Source: Halobacillus alkaliphilus
Lineage (GTDB): Bacteria > Bacillota > Bacilli > Bacillales > Halobacillaceae
Length of the DNA stretch: 64,000 nt
Direction of reading: 5' to 3'
Assembly: GCF_900113125.1 (NCBI RefSeq)
Contig: NZ_FOOG01000017.1
Coordinates: 1-64,000, forward strand
A model generated the notes under the pieces. That model did not search any database, was not told where the DNA came from, and was given only the letters and a program-made list of their open reading frames with translations. Below are positions 8,036-17,171 of the stretch, one piece after another. Every line of letters begins with the position of its first letter. Position 1 is the first letter of the stretch. The translations under genes and the position numbers were made by a program.

Positions 8036-8722
8036 ATGATGAAGCGTAAAAAATGGTTTATTATAGCCGGCGTGCTCGTGATCATTGGGATTTTTGCGAT
8101 TCCAGAAGCTTATGCCTATTTGACAAAAAGAAATTATGAAAGTGAAGCGATTACAAAGGAACAGGTTCCAGAAGGATATCAGGTTGCTACTTTTGCAGGA
8201 GGCTGTTTCTGGTGCATGGAACCGCCTTTTGAAAAATTAAAAGGAATTCAGGAGGTTGTCTCAGGTTATACGGGTGGAGATACCAAAAACCCTTCGTATA
8301 AAGAGGTTTCATCCGGTGGCACAGGACATTTGGAAGCCGTACAGGTCTACTATAATCCGGAAATCATTTCGTACGAACAGCTTTTAGATGTATTTTGGCG
8401 TCAGATTAATCCGACCGATGATGAAGGGCAATTCGTTGATCGGGGCTTCCAATACACGACAGGGATCTTTTATCATAATGAAGAGCAGAAACAAGCGGCC
8501 ATGGAATCCAAGCAGCAGCTGACGGAATCCGGTCGTTTCGAAAATGAAATTGTAACTCCGGTGCAGCAGGCTGAAGAATTTTACCGAGCTGAAGAGTATC
8601 ATCAGGATTATTATAAGAAAAATAAGGTTCGATATGATTTTTACCGTGGGAACTCTGGCCGTGATGATTATTTGGAGGATACATGGGGAAGCGATAGGGA
8701 ACTAGATTTACCAAAGAAATAA
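8036..8722 (+). CDS. msrA: Membrane-anchored peptide methionine sulfoxide reductase MsrA
   Basis: MsrA reduces methionine-S-sulfoxide in proteins. The catalytic motif GGCFWC is at about residues 56-61, followed by GYTGGDTKNPSYKEVSSGGTGHLEAVQV and the family HQDYY segment. Unlike cytoplasmic MsrA, this copy has an N-terminal hydrophobic anchor (about residues 6-25, after MMKRKK) and a 25-residue linker, so the enzyme should face the outside and repair surface proteins. The start at 8036 is set by AAAGGTGGG; the longer frame from 8000 has no ribosome site. It lies 75 bp after the MutS-like gene. Confidence 0.9.
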   Translation: MMKRKKWFIIAGVLVIIGIFAIPEAYAYLTKRNYESEAITKEQVPEGYQVATFAGGCFWCMEPPFEKLKGIQEVVSGYTGGDTKNPSYKEVSSGGTGHLEAVQVYYNPEIISYEQLLDVFWRQINPTDDEGQFVDRGFQYTTGIFYHNEEQKQAAMESKQQLTESGRFENEIVTPVQQAEEFYRAEEYHQDYYKKNKVRYDFYRGNSGRDDYLEDTWGSDRELDLPKK

Positions 8723-8726
8723 TGGC

Positions 8727-8750
8727 ACCCCCTTGAAGGTCAAGGGGGAT
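8727..8750 (+). terminator. Hairpin after msrA
   Basis: CCCCCTTGA...TCAAGGGGG is a strong stem right after the msrA stop. It lacks a proper T-run, so it may stabilise the 3' end or terminate only partly. Confidence 0.4.
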
Positions 8751-8887
8751 GAAATTCAAGTTGGAATCCTCTCTTCATGCGGTTCTTCCAAATTTCGACA
8801 AGTTTATTCATACAAGTAGAAGGGAAATAGAATATATATATACGTACTTATCACCATTTTTTCAAAATTACAGAGGGGATGAATTAG

Positions 8888-9094
8888 GTGAACAACTACA
8901 AATTGGATCGCTTTGAAGGGGCTTATGCCATTCTGATTCAAGAGGATGCTCATAATAATGAAATATCTGTATTAAAGGAGCGTTTAATTGCGTTCGCCAA
9001 ACCCGGAGATTCTATTAAGATCGATTTTGACAATATTGGGAACTTAAAGCACGTAGAAATTATATCTAAAGTAGATAAAATGGAAAAGGCATAA
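8888..9094 (+). CDS. DUF3006 domain-containing small protein
   Basis: This 68-residue protein (start KLDRFEGAYAILIQED, then KPGDSIKIDFDNIGNLKHVEI) fits the DUF3006 family of small beta-rich bacterial proteins of unknown function. The GTG start at 8888 is supported by AGAGGGG about 9 bases upstream. It is a single-gene unit ending at a clear terminator. Elsewhere such genes often neighbour metallo-beta-lactamase/ComEC-like genes, but none is next to it here. Confidence 0.7.
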   Translation: MNNYKLDRFEGAYAILIQEDAHNNEISVLKERLIAFAKPGDSIKIDFDNIGNLKHVEIISKVDKMEKA

Positions 9095-9103
9095 GCCGTT
9101 GCT

Positions 9104-9136
9104 AAAACCAGGGATACTCCCTGGTTTATTTTTTCT
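9104..9136 (+). terminator. Terminator after DUF3006 gene
   Basis: AAACCAGGGA...TCCCTGGTTT stem followed by ATTTTTT. Confidence 0.85.
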
Positions 9137-9211
9137 GAAAATTAAGTCGAATGTTCTTGATTTTCTCCTTAATACCTTCATAATATAAGTAAGATACACG
9201 CCGAGGGGGAA

Positions 9212-9958
9212 ATGAATGTGCTCTTGAGAAATGCTATGGATCTTTTAGATGAAGGTGTATTGATTCTAAACAAGGATTTCAAAGTGACGTACGTTAATCC
9301 TGCCTATGTTCAAATGTTTCAATTAGAAGAAGAACGGGTTGTCGGAGAGCATATTCACGATATTTATCCCAATTTACCTCAATCCAAACGTGTGATAACC
9401 CATACGATTGAAAGAGAAAAAGATATCACACTAGAGTCTATGGAATTTCATTGGCGCGGCAAAGAAATGATCCTTCATTTTAAAACAAAGCGGTTTATTC
9501 ATGAAGGCGAATGGTTTGTATTAAGCCGGATTGTTGATATTACAAAGCAATCCCAGACAGAAAAGCATCTAATACATATGATTGAAGAGATGACGGCAAA
9601 TGTGGTCACGATCGCCAAGGGCTACGCGCTTTTACCTTTGCAGCCGATTCTAAGAGAAGAGCAGCGGTTGATTCTGCTGGAAAGAGTCCCTGTTCAATGT
9701 CAGGAAAAAAATGTAACTCGCCTGGTAATCCAGTTTTCCGGCATCTCAGAGATCGACCAGGAATGGGCTGTGCTGCTTAGGAATTTATTGCATAGCTTAA
9801 AATTACTGGGGATTGAAGTGGCTTTGGCAGGAATGCGTCCTAAAGTTGTCAGGCAGTTCATAGAAAATAACATTAGGCTGAATGATGTTCGCACCTTTAT
9901 GAACATCAGCCAGGCGACCAAATACTTTTTAGAAACCGGCTTAAAAGCAAACTTTTAA
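9212..9958 (+). CDS. PAS-STAS protein, RsbR-like regulator
   Basis: This 248-residue cytoplasmic protein has an N-terminal PAS domain (about 5-110: LDEGVLILNKDFKVTYVNPAYVQMFQLEEE), a short helical linker, and a C-terminal STAS domain (about 140-240). The STAS part resembles RsbR/RsbS-type stressosome proteins, but the sensor is PAS rather than the non-haem globin of RsbR. Such proteins pass a sensed signal to partner kinases or to sigma-B regulators. The start follows GAGGGGG at good spacing. No rsb partners lie nearby. Confidence 0.78.
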   Translation: MNVLLRNAMDLLDEGVLILNKDFKVTYVNPAYVQMFQLEEERVVGEHIHDIYPNLPQSKRVITHTIEREKDITLESMEFHWRGKEMILHFKTKRFIHEGEWFVLSRIVDITKQSQTEKHLIHMIEEMTANVVTIAKGYALLPLQPILREEQRLILLERVPVQCQEKNVTRLVIQFSGISEIDQEWAVLLRNLLHSLKLLGIEVALAGMRPKVVRQFIENNIRLNDVRTFMNISQATKYFLETGLKANF

Positions 9959-10024
9959 TGTGATACTACATTAAAAGCTTTTAATGATTTTAAAAACCGG
10001 TTTATTAAACAATAGGGCCGGTTA

Positions 10025-10590
10025 CTGTAAGACTCAGTTTCGAGGTAATTCGGGACCGTTGCTAAGAAAGAGAGGAGCTGGCTACGGAAACAACTCGCTT
10101 TCCTGCGGGGGAACTGGCAAGCCTCCTCAGTCGTTTTCACTCCTTGTGGGGTCTCGCCTAGCTCCTTCTCCCGCGGGAGTCTCGTCGTTTCCTCCGCTAT
10201 CCTATGATTGAGGAGTGAACGAACCCTTCTATAAGAGAGGTAATCGCTTTGGATCAGCCTTAAACCCTTATATATCACGGATTGCATACTTAAATAAGTT
10301 AGATACTCTTTCGCTCTCCAGTTAATTTTAGCAGGCATTTTTGGTGGATTTCGAGCTTCTGATTCGGCAAGGTCCGGAGGGGATGATGTAGACTCCTGTG
10401 GGATGAACATGATCGGTAAGATCCCGGAAGGCGAAGCCTGAGGAAGCTTACCACATGGGATGTTCGACTAAGATCGCCACGTCCTGTGGCAACGTCGAAC
10501 GACCCTGCGTCGTGCAGGGCCGGAAAGCGAAATCGTTCCCCGGAGGACCTAATTCTCACAAATGTCTCGAAATCAAGTCTTCAAGTAACG
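10025..10590. repeat. Palindromic repeat locus 2 (two modules)
   Basis: It begins with AAGACTCAGTTTCGAGGTAA and holds one module with GGAAACAACTCGCTTTCC...GGGAGTCTCGTCGTTTCC (about 10060-10215). A second module in opposite orientation (about 10370-10560) has AAGGTCCGGAGGGGATGATG and the CCTGCGTCGTGCAGG hairpin. It closes with GTCTCGAAATCAAGTCTTCAAG. Open frames across it (such as 9955-10410) encode no recognisable protein. It fills the gap between two convergent genes. Confidence 0.85.
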
Positions 10591-10639
10591 GGAGCTTTAC
10601 TGCAATATTACCAGTGGGATTTTGTGAAGTTCTATAATA

Positions 10640-10693
10640 AAAAACCCCGTCTCAGTCCATTTCATAGATAAATGGTCAGGGACGGGGTTTTTG
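10640..10693. terminator. Bidirectional terminator
   Basis: AAAAAACCCCGTC...GACGGGGTTTTT stem with T-runs on both sides. It ends the leftward oxidoreductase gene and would stop rightward transcripts through repeat locus 2. Confidence 0.8.
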
Positions 10694-10698
10694 GGGAA

Positions 10699-11814
10699 TT
10701 ATACGATAATATGCTTGTTTAATTCATGGTCTTTAATATAAGCCTGGGGCAGCATGATTGAACCGAAATCAAACTCATCCAGAGTTTTCTCCTGTTTAAT
10801 CCGCTTCGGTGCATCAGGGTTTTGAAGAGCGCTGGTACCTAAGCTCACAAAATCGGCATGTCCGTTGTTCAGCATATACACGGCTTTTTCTGGGTCAGCT
10901 AATTTACCGTTTGCGATGACTGGAATGTCACTGTGCTTCTTAGCTGCTTCAGCCATGGACATAGAACCCTGACCGAATCCAGGTTTCTCAGCATCATCAT
11001 CTGTAACATGGATATAATCGAGGGATTCATTTCCCAGGGTGCTGAAAATAGTATGGGCATCCGATTCTCCAAGCGCCCATCGATGATCGGCATCGGAGGC
11101 TTTCCCTTGAGAGATGCGAATTCCTACGATAAAGTCTTTTCCGACTTTTTTCCGAACTTCTTTAATAACCTGAAGCGCAAATCGAAGGCGGTTTTTGGTA
11201 TCTCCACCAAATTCATCTTCTCTACGGTTGAAATAATCAGTTAAAAACTGATCAATTAAATAGCCATTAGCTCCATGAATTTCCACACCATCGAAACCAG
11301 CTTCTTTGGCAAGTTCAGCAGATCGGCCAAAGGATTCTACAGCCGTCTGTATATCGTCATGACTCATTCTCTTCGGCTCTGGAAAAGGACCTTCTCCTCC
11401 ATAAAAAGAGAGCTTATCATTCTTCGGGGCTACTTGGGAGGGGCCGATATTGTGTTCAGCATATGGGTTTTCCTGTGATTGTGCGCCTGCATGCATGATT
11501 TGCGCAATGAAAAGCGCTCCATGTTCCTGAACACTTTTCACAATAGGTTTCCAAGCATCGCGCTGAGCTTCATTTGCGAGGCCGGGCTGATTAGGGTATC
11601 CCTGTGAAAAACGTTCATCCGGATAGACTCCTTCCGTGATGACGGTCCCGAATCCGCCTTTAGCATAGCGTTCATAATATTTTTTCATCGTTTCATTTGG
11701 CGTTCCATTATTCTCGGCACTTACACGAGTCATCGGTGCTACCACATAACGGTTTGCGAACGTACGGTCATTTATGGTTTTACTTTCAAACAATGGTTGA
11801 TGTTGTTCCTTCAT
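10699..11814 (-). CDS. Old Yellow Enzyme family NADH:flavin oxidoreductase
   Basis: This FMN-dependent ene-reductase-like protein has about 371 residues and a TIM-barrel fold. Family segments are VVAPMTRVSAENNGTP near the N-terminus, HAGAQSQ, the HGANGYLIDQFLTDYFNRREDEFGG block with its H-x-x-N substrate/FMN pair, and a C-terminal NGK...DFVSLGTSAL. It reduces activated C=C bonds using NAD(P)H; the physiological substrate is unknown. The third in-frame ATG (11814) is chosen because AAGGAG lies about 9 bases before it. Confidence 0.85.
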   Translation of the reverse strand: MKEQHQPLFESKTINDRTFANRYVVAPMTRVSAENNGTPNETMKKYYERYAKGGFGTVITEGVYPDERFSQGYPNQPGLANEAQRDAWKPIVKSVQEHGALFIAQIMHAGAQSQENPYAEHNIGPSQVAPKNDKLSFYGGEGPFPEPKRMSHDDIQTAVESFGRSAELAKEAGFDGVEIHGANGYLIDQFLTDYFNRREDEFGGDTKNRLRFALQVIKEVRKKVGKDFIVGIRISQGKASDADHRWALGESDAHTIFSTLGNESLDYIHVTDDDAEKPGFGQGSMSMAEAAKKHSDIPVIANGKLADPEKAVYMLNNGHADFVSLGTSALQNPDAPKRIKQEKTLDEFDFGSIMLPQAYIKDHELNKHIIV

Positions 11815-11939
11815 ACTATTCAACTCCTTCATGGATTTCATAACCTTTACGCGCTTTTTTTAAACAGCTGGGTCTGCTGATTATCTTCCCTGATATGCTA
11901 TAATACAAACAAATGTTCTTTGAAAGGTGAGTACTTTTT

Positions 11940-14102
11940 ATGGAAGAACTTCTTGCAGAATTAAATGAATCCCAACAGGAAGCTGTTGTTTCCACTGAAG
12001 GATTTATCCGGGTCATTGCCGGAGCAGGATCAGGAAAAACGCGTGCCTTGACCCATCGTTATGCGTTTATTGTAAATGAACTCGGTGTAGATCCTTCCAA
12101 TATACTTTCGGTCACCTTCACAAATAAGGCTGCTCATGAAATGAGGCGACGTGTGAAGAAGCTGATCGGCGGGGAGCAGGATACTGGGTTTATTACCACT
12201 TATCACGGATTTTGCGTTCGTGTACTTCGAGAGGATATTCACCGGTTGTTTTATCCTAAGAATTTTATCATTTTAGATGTGGAAGACCAGAAAATTCTGC
12301 TGAGAGAAATTTTTGAAGATATGGATTTAAAAATGAACGATAAAACCTTTAAGCGGCTGCTCGATAAGATAGGAATTCTAAAAGGTAACACTCATTACGT
12401 ACAGCAAATGATTTTGCGAGGGGAGATGCCTGCCGTAGAAGAGGCTGGAGATATGGACGGCCAAATTATCCAGCGCTATTTAAAGAAACAAAAGCGTGTG
12501 TACGGACTGGATTTCGATGACCTTCTTAATTTTGTTTTTGTCCTCTTTGACCAGTATCAGGAAGTACTGGAGAAATGGCAGGATCGTCTGTTCTATATTC
12601 AAGTGGATGAGTTTCAGGACAGCAGCCTGAAGCAATTTGAGTTGGTGAAAAAGCTTTCGGCCCATCATGGAAACCTCTTTGCGGTGGGGGACCCTGATCA
12701 GACCATCTATGAGTGGAGGGGGGCTGACCCTAAGTACATGGTTGATTTTGAAAAGTATTTTCCTGACACCCAGACGATCTTTTTAAAGCAGAATTACCGT
12801 TCTACCCCGGAGATTCTTTCTCTTGGAAATGCACTCATCCAGAATAACTATTTTCGTGTAGATAAGGATATGGAAACCAGCAATCCACCTGGCGTGAAAG
12901 TCGTTCATTATCATGGAAAAAATGAAGTTGACGAGGCGAAGTGGGTGGTGAACCGGATCAAAGAAATTGTGGAAACCCGTCAGGCAAACTATAGTGACAT
13001 CGCGGTATTGTACCGGGCGAACTATCTCTCGCGTTCCATTGAACAGGAACTTATCAGTGCTAATATTGAATACACTATTTTCGGAGGCTTTAAATTCTTT
13101 GATCGTCTGGAAATAAAAGATGCTCTGGCTCACTTACGGATGACTGCTGCGGCAGATGATCTGTCATTTTCCAGAATTATAAATGTTCCCAGGCGGCAGA
13201 TTGGTAAAAAGCGAATGCAGTTTCTTCGTGAACGGGCCGAAGCAGAGAATCTTTCTTTGTATGAAACTTTAAAAAAATACAAGGATCACGAACGTTTTAA
13301 ATCTACAGGTGCCCATTCATTTATCGAAGCTATCGAATACTTAAAAAATCGAAAAGATGAGTTGAAAGTTTCTGAATTACTCCAGGAAGCCATGCAGAAA
13401 ACAGGTTACGAAGCTTACCGGCGGGAGGATGGAGACCAGGAGCGACTGGATAACCTGACTGAATTACTTCATTCCATCGTTCAATATGAGCAGACACTGG
13501 GGGAAGATATTAATCTGGAAGAATATCTTCAAATGATTTCGTTGTACACTGATAATGAACGTGACGATCAACTGGATTCTGTTAAACTGATGACTATTCA
13601 TACGGCTAAAGGGCTTGAGTTTCCTTATGTATTTGTAGTGGGGATGACAGAAAGCGTGCTGCCCAATGTGCGTGCGCTCAGAGAAAGAAAAGAGCGGGCG
13701 CTTGAAGAGGAGCGACGCCTGGCTTATGTGGCGGTCACCCGTGCTGAACGAGAGCTTTACTTAACGGAATCTGAGGGGTTTCAAAATGGTGGCCAGAAGA
13801 AATATCCTTCCCGATTTATTTTTGAAGTGGAAGATGATCTCTATGAAAGAATCGGAGAACTGGATGAAGCTCTGATTGAAGAAGCGAGAGAATATATAAG
13901 AACGACCCATCACAGTAAGGAAAAGGCACCTGCAAGTTTTTATGAAAAGGGTACCCGGGTGAAACACCCTGTTTTCGGGGAGGGCGAGATCGTAGATATA
14001 GATGAAAAGAAGAATACTTATCGAGTGTTCTTTGATAATCTAAAAGCACCGAGGCCGATCAGCAGGAATTTCAAGAAACTCGAGAAACTAGAAGAATCCT
14101 AA
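11940..14102 (+). CDS. UvrD/PcrA-type superfamily 1 DNA helicase
   Basis: This 720-residue ATP-dependent 3'-5' SF1A helicase has Q-motif LNESQQEAV, Walker A AGAGSGKT (27-34), motif Ia TFTNKAAHEM, motif II VDEFQD (about 222-227; DEYQD is more usual), GDPDQTIYEWRGA, QNYRS, and motif VI VAVTRAERELY. The C-terminal tail (about 660-715, GTRVKHPVFGEGEIVDIDEKKNTYRVFF) is the Tudor-like fold that in PcrA contacts RNA polymerase. It differs enough from PcrA that I take it as a paralogue. mscS-like gene follows 16 bp downstream. Confidence 0.88.
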   Translation: MEELLAELNESQQEAVVSTEGFIRVIAGAGSGKTRALTHRYAFIVNELGVDPSNILSVTFTNKAAHEMRRRVKKLIGGEQDTGFITTYHGFCVRVLREDIHRLFYPKNFIILDVEDQKILLREIFEDMDLKMNDKTFKRLLDKIGILKGNTHYVQQMILRGEMPAVEEAGDMDGQIIQRYLKKQKRVYGLDFDDLLNFVFVLFDQYQEVLEKWQDRLFYIQVDEFQDSSLKQFELVKKLSAHHGNLFAVGDPDQTIYEWRGADPKYMVDFEKYFPDTQTIFLKQNYRSTPEILSLGNALIQNNYFRVDKDMETSNPPGVKVVHYHGKNEVDEAKWVVNRIKEIVETRQANYSDIAVLYRANYLSRSIEQELISANIEYTIFGGFKFFDRLEIKDALAHLRMTAAADDLSFSRIINVPRRQIGKKRMQFLRERAEAENLSLYETLKKYKDHERFKSTGAHSFIEAIEYLKNRKDELKVSELLQEAMQKTGYEAYRREDGDQERLDNLTELLHSIVQYEQTLGEDINLEEYLQMISLYTDNERDDQLDSVKLMTIHTAKGLEFPYVFVVGMTESVLPNVRALRERKERALEEERRLAYVAVTRAERELYLTESEGFQNGGQKKYPSRFIFEVEDDLYERIGELDEALIEEAREYIRTTHHSKEKAPASFYEKGTRVKHPVFGEGEIVDIDEKKNTYRVFFDNLKAPRPISRNFKKLEKLEES

Positions 14103-14118
14103 AGGAAGGATCGGTTGT

Positions 14119-15204
14119 GTGAAAAATATATCTGGCAATGAACTTTGGATCAATTCATTTGTAGTATTTGCGGTTGTACTGATTGCAGTAATTGTGATGA
14201 GAGGTATACTTATTGGCATTTTGAAGAAGTGGAGCTCTAATAAAGAGGAACGATCCAGATTTTTTTATATGTTTCAAAGCATTATTAATTGGATTGCCTT
14301 ATATGGAGTCGTTATTTATACTCTTTTTCATTTCCGCAGTGCCCAGTGGATGTTCAGTGCCCTTTTTACTATTGGCTCGGAACCTGTATCTGTGTTTTTA
14401 CTGATTATAGCTGTACTGATTATTTCTCTTACCAACCGCATATCCAAGCTTTTTCGCGGATATGTATTTCCGGGAGTTTATAAGCGGTATGAATTGGATC
14501 GCGGCGTCCAGTTTACATTCGACAAAGCGTTCCATTACTTAATCATGGTACTGGCTATTATTATCAGTTTATCTACAGTAGGGTTTGAATTAAGTGCTCT
14601 TACGGTTTTTGCTGGAGTCATAGGAGTCGGGATTGGTTTCGGGATGCAGAATATTGCTTCTAATTTCATTTCCGGAATTATTCTCTTGTTTGAAAGGCCT
14701 ATAAAAGTAGGCGACCGAGTCATAGTGGATGAAATTATCGGTGACGTACAGCGTATAAATATGAGAGCAACGGTCATTAAAACCCTGGATAATGAGCATA
14801 TTATTGTTCCTAATTCGTATTTTCTGGAAGAGCAAGTGATTAATCGATCGTATAGCGATAAAGTAATGAGGTTAGTCATGCCAGTGGGGGTTGCTTATGG
14901 AAGCGATGTGCCTTTAGTGAAAAAACTGCTGCTGCAGGTAGCGGAAGATGAGGCGGGGGTTTCACCAACCGTTCGACAGATCCCGGAGCCTTTTATTAAT
15001 TTTAAAGAGTTTGGAGACTCCTCTTTAAATTTCGAGCTGTTTGTCTGGATCTCGGATCCTCAGCATGTGATACGAATCCGCAGCAATTTAAACTTCAGGA
15101 TTGATGCAATCTTCAGAGAAAATGGTGTTGAAATTCCCTTCCCGCAGAGAGATCTGCATGTGAGGAGTGTAGATGAGAAGATTATAGAAAAATGGAAGAG
15201 TTAA
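14119..15204 (+). CDS. MscS-family mechanosensitive ion channel
   Basis: This 361-residue inner-membrane channel has four hydrophobic segments. The MscS pore helix and beta-domain entry (AGVIGVGIGFGMQNIASNFISGIILLFERPIKVGD, about 155-195) are clear, followed by the cytoplasmic vestibule. It should gate under membrane tension and release solutes on hypo-osmotic shock, which suits a salt-tolerant bacterium. The GTG start at 14119 has AGGAAGGA about 9 bases upstream. It is likely co-transcribed with the helicase gene 16 bp before it. Confidence 0.88.
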   Translation: MKNISGNELWINSFVVFAVVLIAVIVMRGILIGILKKWSSNKEERSRFFYMFQSIINWIALYGVVIYTLFHFRSAQWMFSALFTIGSEPVSVFLLIIAVLIISLTNRISKLFRGYVFPGVYKRYELDRGVQFTFDKAFHYLIMVLAIIISLSTVGFELSALTVFAGVIGVGIGFGMQNIASNFISGIILLFERPIKVGDRVIVDEIIGDVQRINMRATVIKTLDNEHIIVPNSYFLEEQVINRSYSDKVMRLVMPVGVAYGSDVPLVKKLLLQVAEDEAGVSPTVRQIPEPFINFKEFGDSSLNFELFVWISDPQHVIRIRSNLNFRIDAIFRENGVEIPFPQRDLHVRSVDEKIIEKWKS

Positions 15205-15210
15205 AACGTG

Positions 15211-15245
15211 GAAAGTCTGAATCGGATAAGATTCAGGCTTTTTTA
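15211..15245 (+). terminator. Terminator after mscS-like gene
   Basis: AGTCTGAATC...GATTCAGGCT stem followed by TTTTTT. Confidence 0.85.
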
Positions 15246-15375
15246 TACTCCAGCTTTCTGTTTGTATAATTGATGAAATTTTGAGATAATTACGATTGTA
15301 AGTTATTTTAATATAGTAAGAGTTCCTTATTATTAAACAAATTGCGAGGAAGAAGCGGGTTATTCCGTTGAAGCG

Positions 15376-15413
15376 TTTAAAAAAACGCTCAGGTAAAATA
15401 ACCTGAACGTCTT
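15376..15413 (-). terminator. Terminator of the lipoprotein gene
   Basis: On the minus strand, ACGTTCAGGT...ACCTGAGCGT forms a stem followed by TTTTTTT, directly after the lipoprotein stop. Confidence 0.8.
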
Positions 15414-15414
15414 C

Positions 15415-15888
15415 TTAATTGATGGAATTTGCGATATCCATGGCTTGCTGGGTCTGCTTTTCTTTATCCACTGCACTGTAATCGATTTGGTAAATGACAT
15501 CCTCATCACTATTATACCATTCGACAAAAACTTGTTTTTTCTCTTCCCGTACTCCAGCCACAGATCCAGAATTTAATGGAATCTGCAAGTCTGTTTCAGC
15601 CATCTCTCCAGACGGATCAAATAAGGTGGTGACGGTTAAATCATGAGCTTCTGTAGAATGATAACGAACCGTTACTTCTTTTCCCGCAGCAGAAGCTGCC
15701 ACAGCTTTCACCTCAAAAGGAAGCTCATCTGGAAGCCCCACCCGTTCCTGTTTGCTTTCCGGGAGAGAATCAATTGGTTCTGCAAATGAATTAGGATAGT
15801 TGGCTTTTAAGTCGCTTAAGGCTAAATCGGCAGATGAACATCCGGCTAAAAAAATTAGAAAAGCCAGAAAGACAAGGATTTTTTTCAT
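15415..15888 (-). CDS. Small lipoprotein, unknown function
   Basis: This 157-residue protein has a type II signal peptide: KK, a hydrophobic core, then lipobox LAGC with the lipidated C17. The mature part looks like a single beta-sandwich (EVTVRYHSTEAHDLTVTTLFD, KQVFVEWYNSDEDVIYQIDYSAVD). It should be anchored on the outer face of the membrane. I do not recognise a named family. It is monocistronic, with its own terminator. Confidence 0.75.
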   Translation of the reverse strand: MKKILVFLAFLIFLAGCSSADLALSDLKANYPNSFAEPIDSLPESKQERVGLPDELPFEVKAVAASAAGKEVTVRYHSTEAHDLTVTTLFDPSGEMAETDLQIPLNSGSVAGVREEKKQVFVEWYNSDEDVIYQIDYSAVDKEKQTQQAMDIANSIN

Positions 15889-16065
15889 ATGGCGTCTCTC
15901 CTTATGACCAGGTAAAAATTCTCCCTTGTAATTTTAGCACAAAAGTATTACGGATTGGATAGGGTTTCTAGTTTGTAGTTGATCTAATAAGGGAACTCAG
16001 CCTACAAAGAGGGATAGACGACGACTCTAGAGTGAGGGCAACTCAACAGGAAAGGATGAATTTGG

Positions 16066-16476
16066 ATGACCGTTCAAATACGATCGTTTTTAGAAAAGGA
16101 CTTTCACGACATCCAGCAATTAAATGAGAAAGAGGGATGGAACGGACTGGTTGAAAGAAATGAAGAAACGTGTTGTTCCTGGTTGAATTCAGAGCCTGCT
16201 CTTGTAGCTGAAGAAGATGGAGAAGTAGTCGGCTATCTGCGCGGACTTACAGATGGAGCTGTGACGCTTTATATTTGTGAGATTCTGATTAAAGAAAGTC
16301 ACCGTAATCAGGGAATTAGTGAGCAGCTTGTCCGGACCGCTCATGAATGTTATCCAAGTACGCGAGTAGAGATGCTTGCTACCACTTCTTCCCATGAATA
16401 TTATGAAAATCGCGGATATCGTTCGTTTTATGGTTTTAGGAAATCACCAGAAGAAATGAAAAACGCTCGGAGCTGA
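16066..16476 (+). CDS. GNAT-family N-acetyltransferase
   Basis: This 136-residue acetyl-CoA-dependent acetyltransferase has the core motif A ICEILIKESHRNQGISEQLVRTAHE (about residues 74-98, acetyl-CoA pyrophosphate loop) and a C-terminal SHEYYENRGYRSFYGFRK typical of GNAT enzymes. The substrate is unknown. An AGGAAAGG ribosome site lies upstream. A strong bidirectional terminator separates it from the convergent gene. Confidence 0.82.
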   Translation: MTVQIRSFLEKDFHDIQQLNEKEGWNGLVERNEETCCSWLNSEPALVAEEDGEVVGYLRGLTDGAVTLYICEILIKESHRNQGISEQLVRTAHECYPSTRVEMLATTSSHEYYENRGYRSFYGFRKSPEEMKNARS

Positions 16477-16496
16477 GGCTCCGAGTGTTTTTTTTT
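16459..16496. terminator. Bidirectional terminator
   Basis: ACGCTCGGAGC...GCTCCGAGTGT stem followed by more than ten T on the plus strand. It also serves the convergent minus-strand gene, overlapping the 3' end of the GNAT gene. Confidence 0.85.
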
Positions 16497-17036
16497 TTAC
16501 TTCTTTCCTTCTATATAATCTTTCTCTTCAGTAGGAGACAGGATACCGGTGGCTTTTCCAATCGTGCCATTCTGTAAATTCCAAATGGCATTGTGATCCT
16601 CATCTATGGTAGAGAAATTCTCTTCATTCCATTTAACCAGAATATCCTTGTACACCTGCTTATGTTCTACGTCTGCCTGGTCAAGACCTTCAAGCAGCCA
16701 GGTTATTCGCTCGGGATGGATTTCATAGAAACCCCACTTTTTAGAAGCTTCTACTTTTTGATGAGACATTCCATGTATGTACTCTTTATAATGATAATCC
16801 GTCAACTCGTCTGCAGGAGTATCCTTTCCAAATGGGTTTTTACCTGCTTCTTCATAACTGTCTAGTTCTTCTTCTGATATAGCTCCTGTAATCACTTCTT
16901 CCGCTTCGCGCAGATCTTCTGGGGAGGCGACTTCCTTATCCTCACCTGGTGTAAAAATATATTTTTGTACAACCCATCCTCCAGCACCTACGACCAGGAG
17001 GGTTATTAATAAAGTGTATCCGATTATTTTTTTCAA
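16497..17036 (-). CDS. Membrane-anchored hypothetical protein
   Basis: This 179-residue protein has one N-terminal membrane segment (about 4-26, IIGYTLLITLLVVGAGGWVVQKY) and an acidic extracytoplasmic domain. The pattern HYKEYIHGMSHQKVEASKKWGFYEIHPERITWLL, followed by a region rich in W, recalls small Bacillaceae families such as DUF6241, though I cannot confirm that. It is a single gene between two strong terminators. Confidence 0.65.
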   Translation of the reverse strand: MKKIIGYTLLITLLVVGAGGWVVQKYIFTPGEDKEVASPEDLREAEEVITGAISEEELDSYEEAGKNPFGKDTPADELTDYHYKEYIHGMSHQKVEASKKWGFYEIHPERITWLLEGLDQADVEHKQVYKDILVKWNEENFSTIDEDHNAIWNLQNGTIGKATGILSPTEEKDYIEGKK

Positions 17037-17098
17037 AACTAGTCCCCTCTCCTCATATTACCTGAAAGAAATAAACATGATCTTCCAATTATACATAA

Positions 17099-17133
17099 AA
17101 AGGAGCAAACTTTGAAGTTTGCTCCTTGTTTTT
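17099..17133. terminator. Bidirectional terminator
   Basis: AAGGAGCAAACTT...AAGTTTGCTCCTT stem with A- and T-rich flanks, between the minus-strand SDR gene and the next minus-strand gene. Confidence 0.8.
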
Positions 17134-17171
17134 ATAAGGATAAAGATGTATACCTGTGTCACTCAAAGTGA

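Noticed and set aside
9955-10410. 151-codon minus-strand ORF sharing a MFIPQES...PPDL peptide with the first locus
   Set aside because: The shared peptide comes from the shared repeat module, not from a protein family. The frame has no ribosome site and crosses module boundaries.
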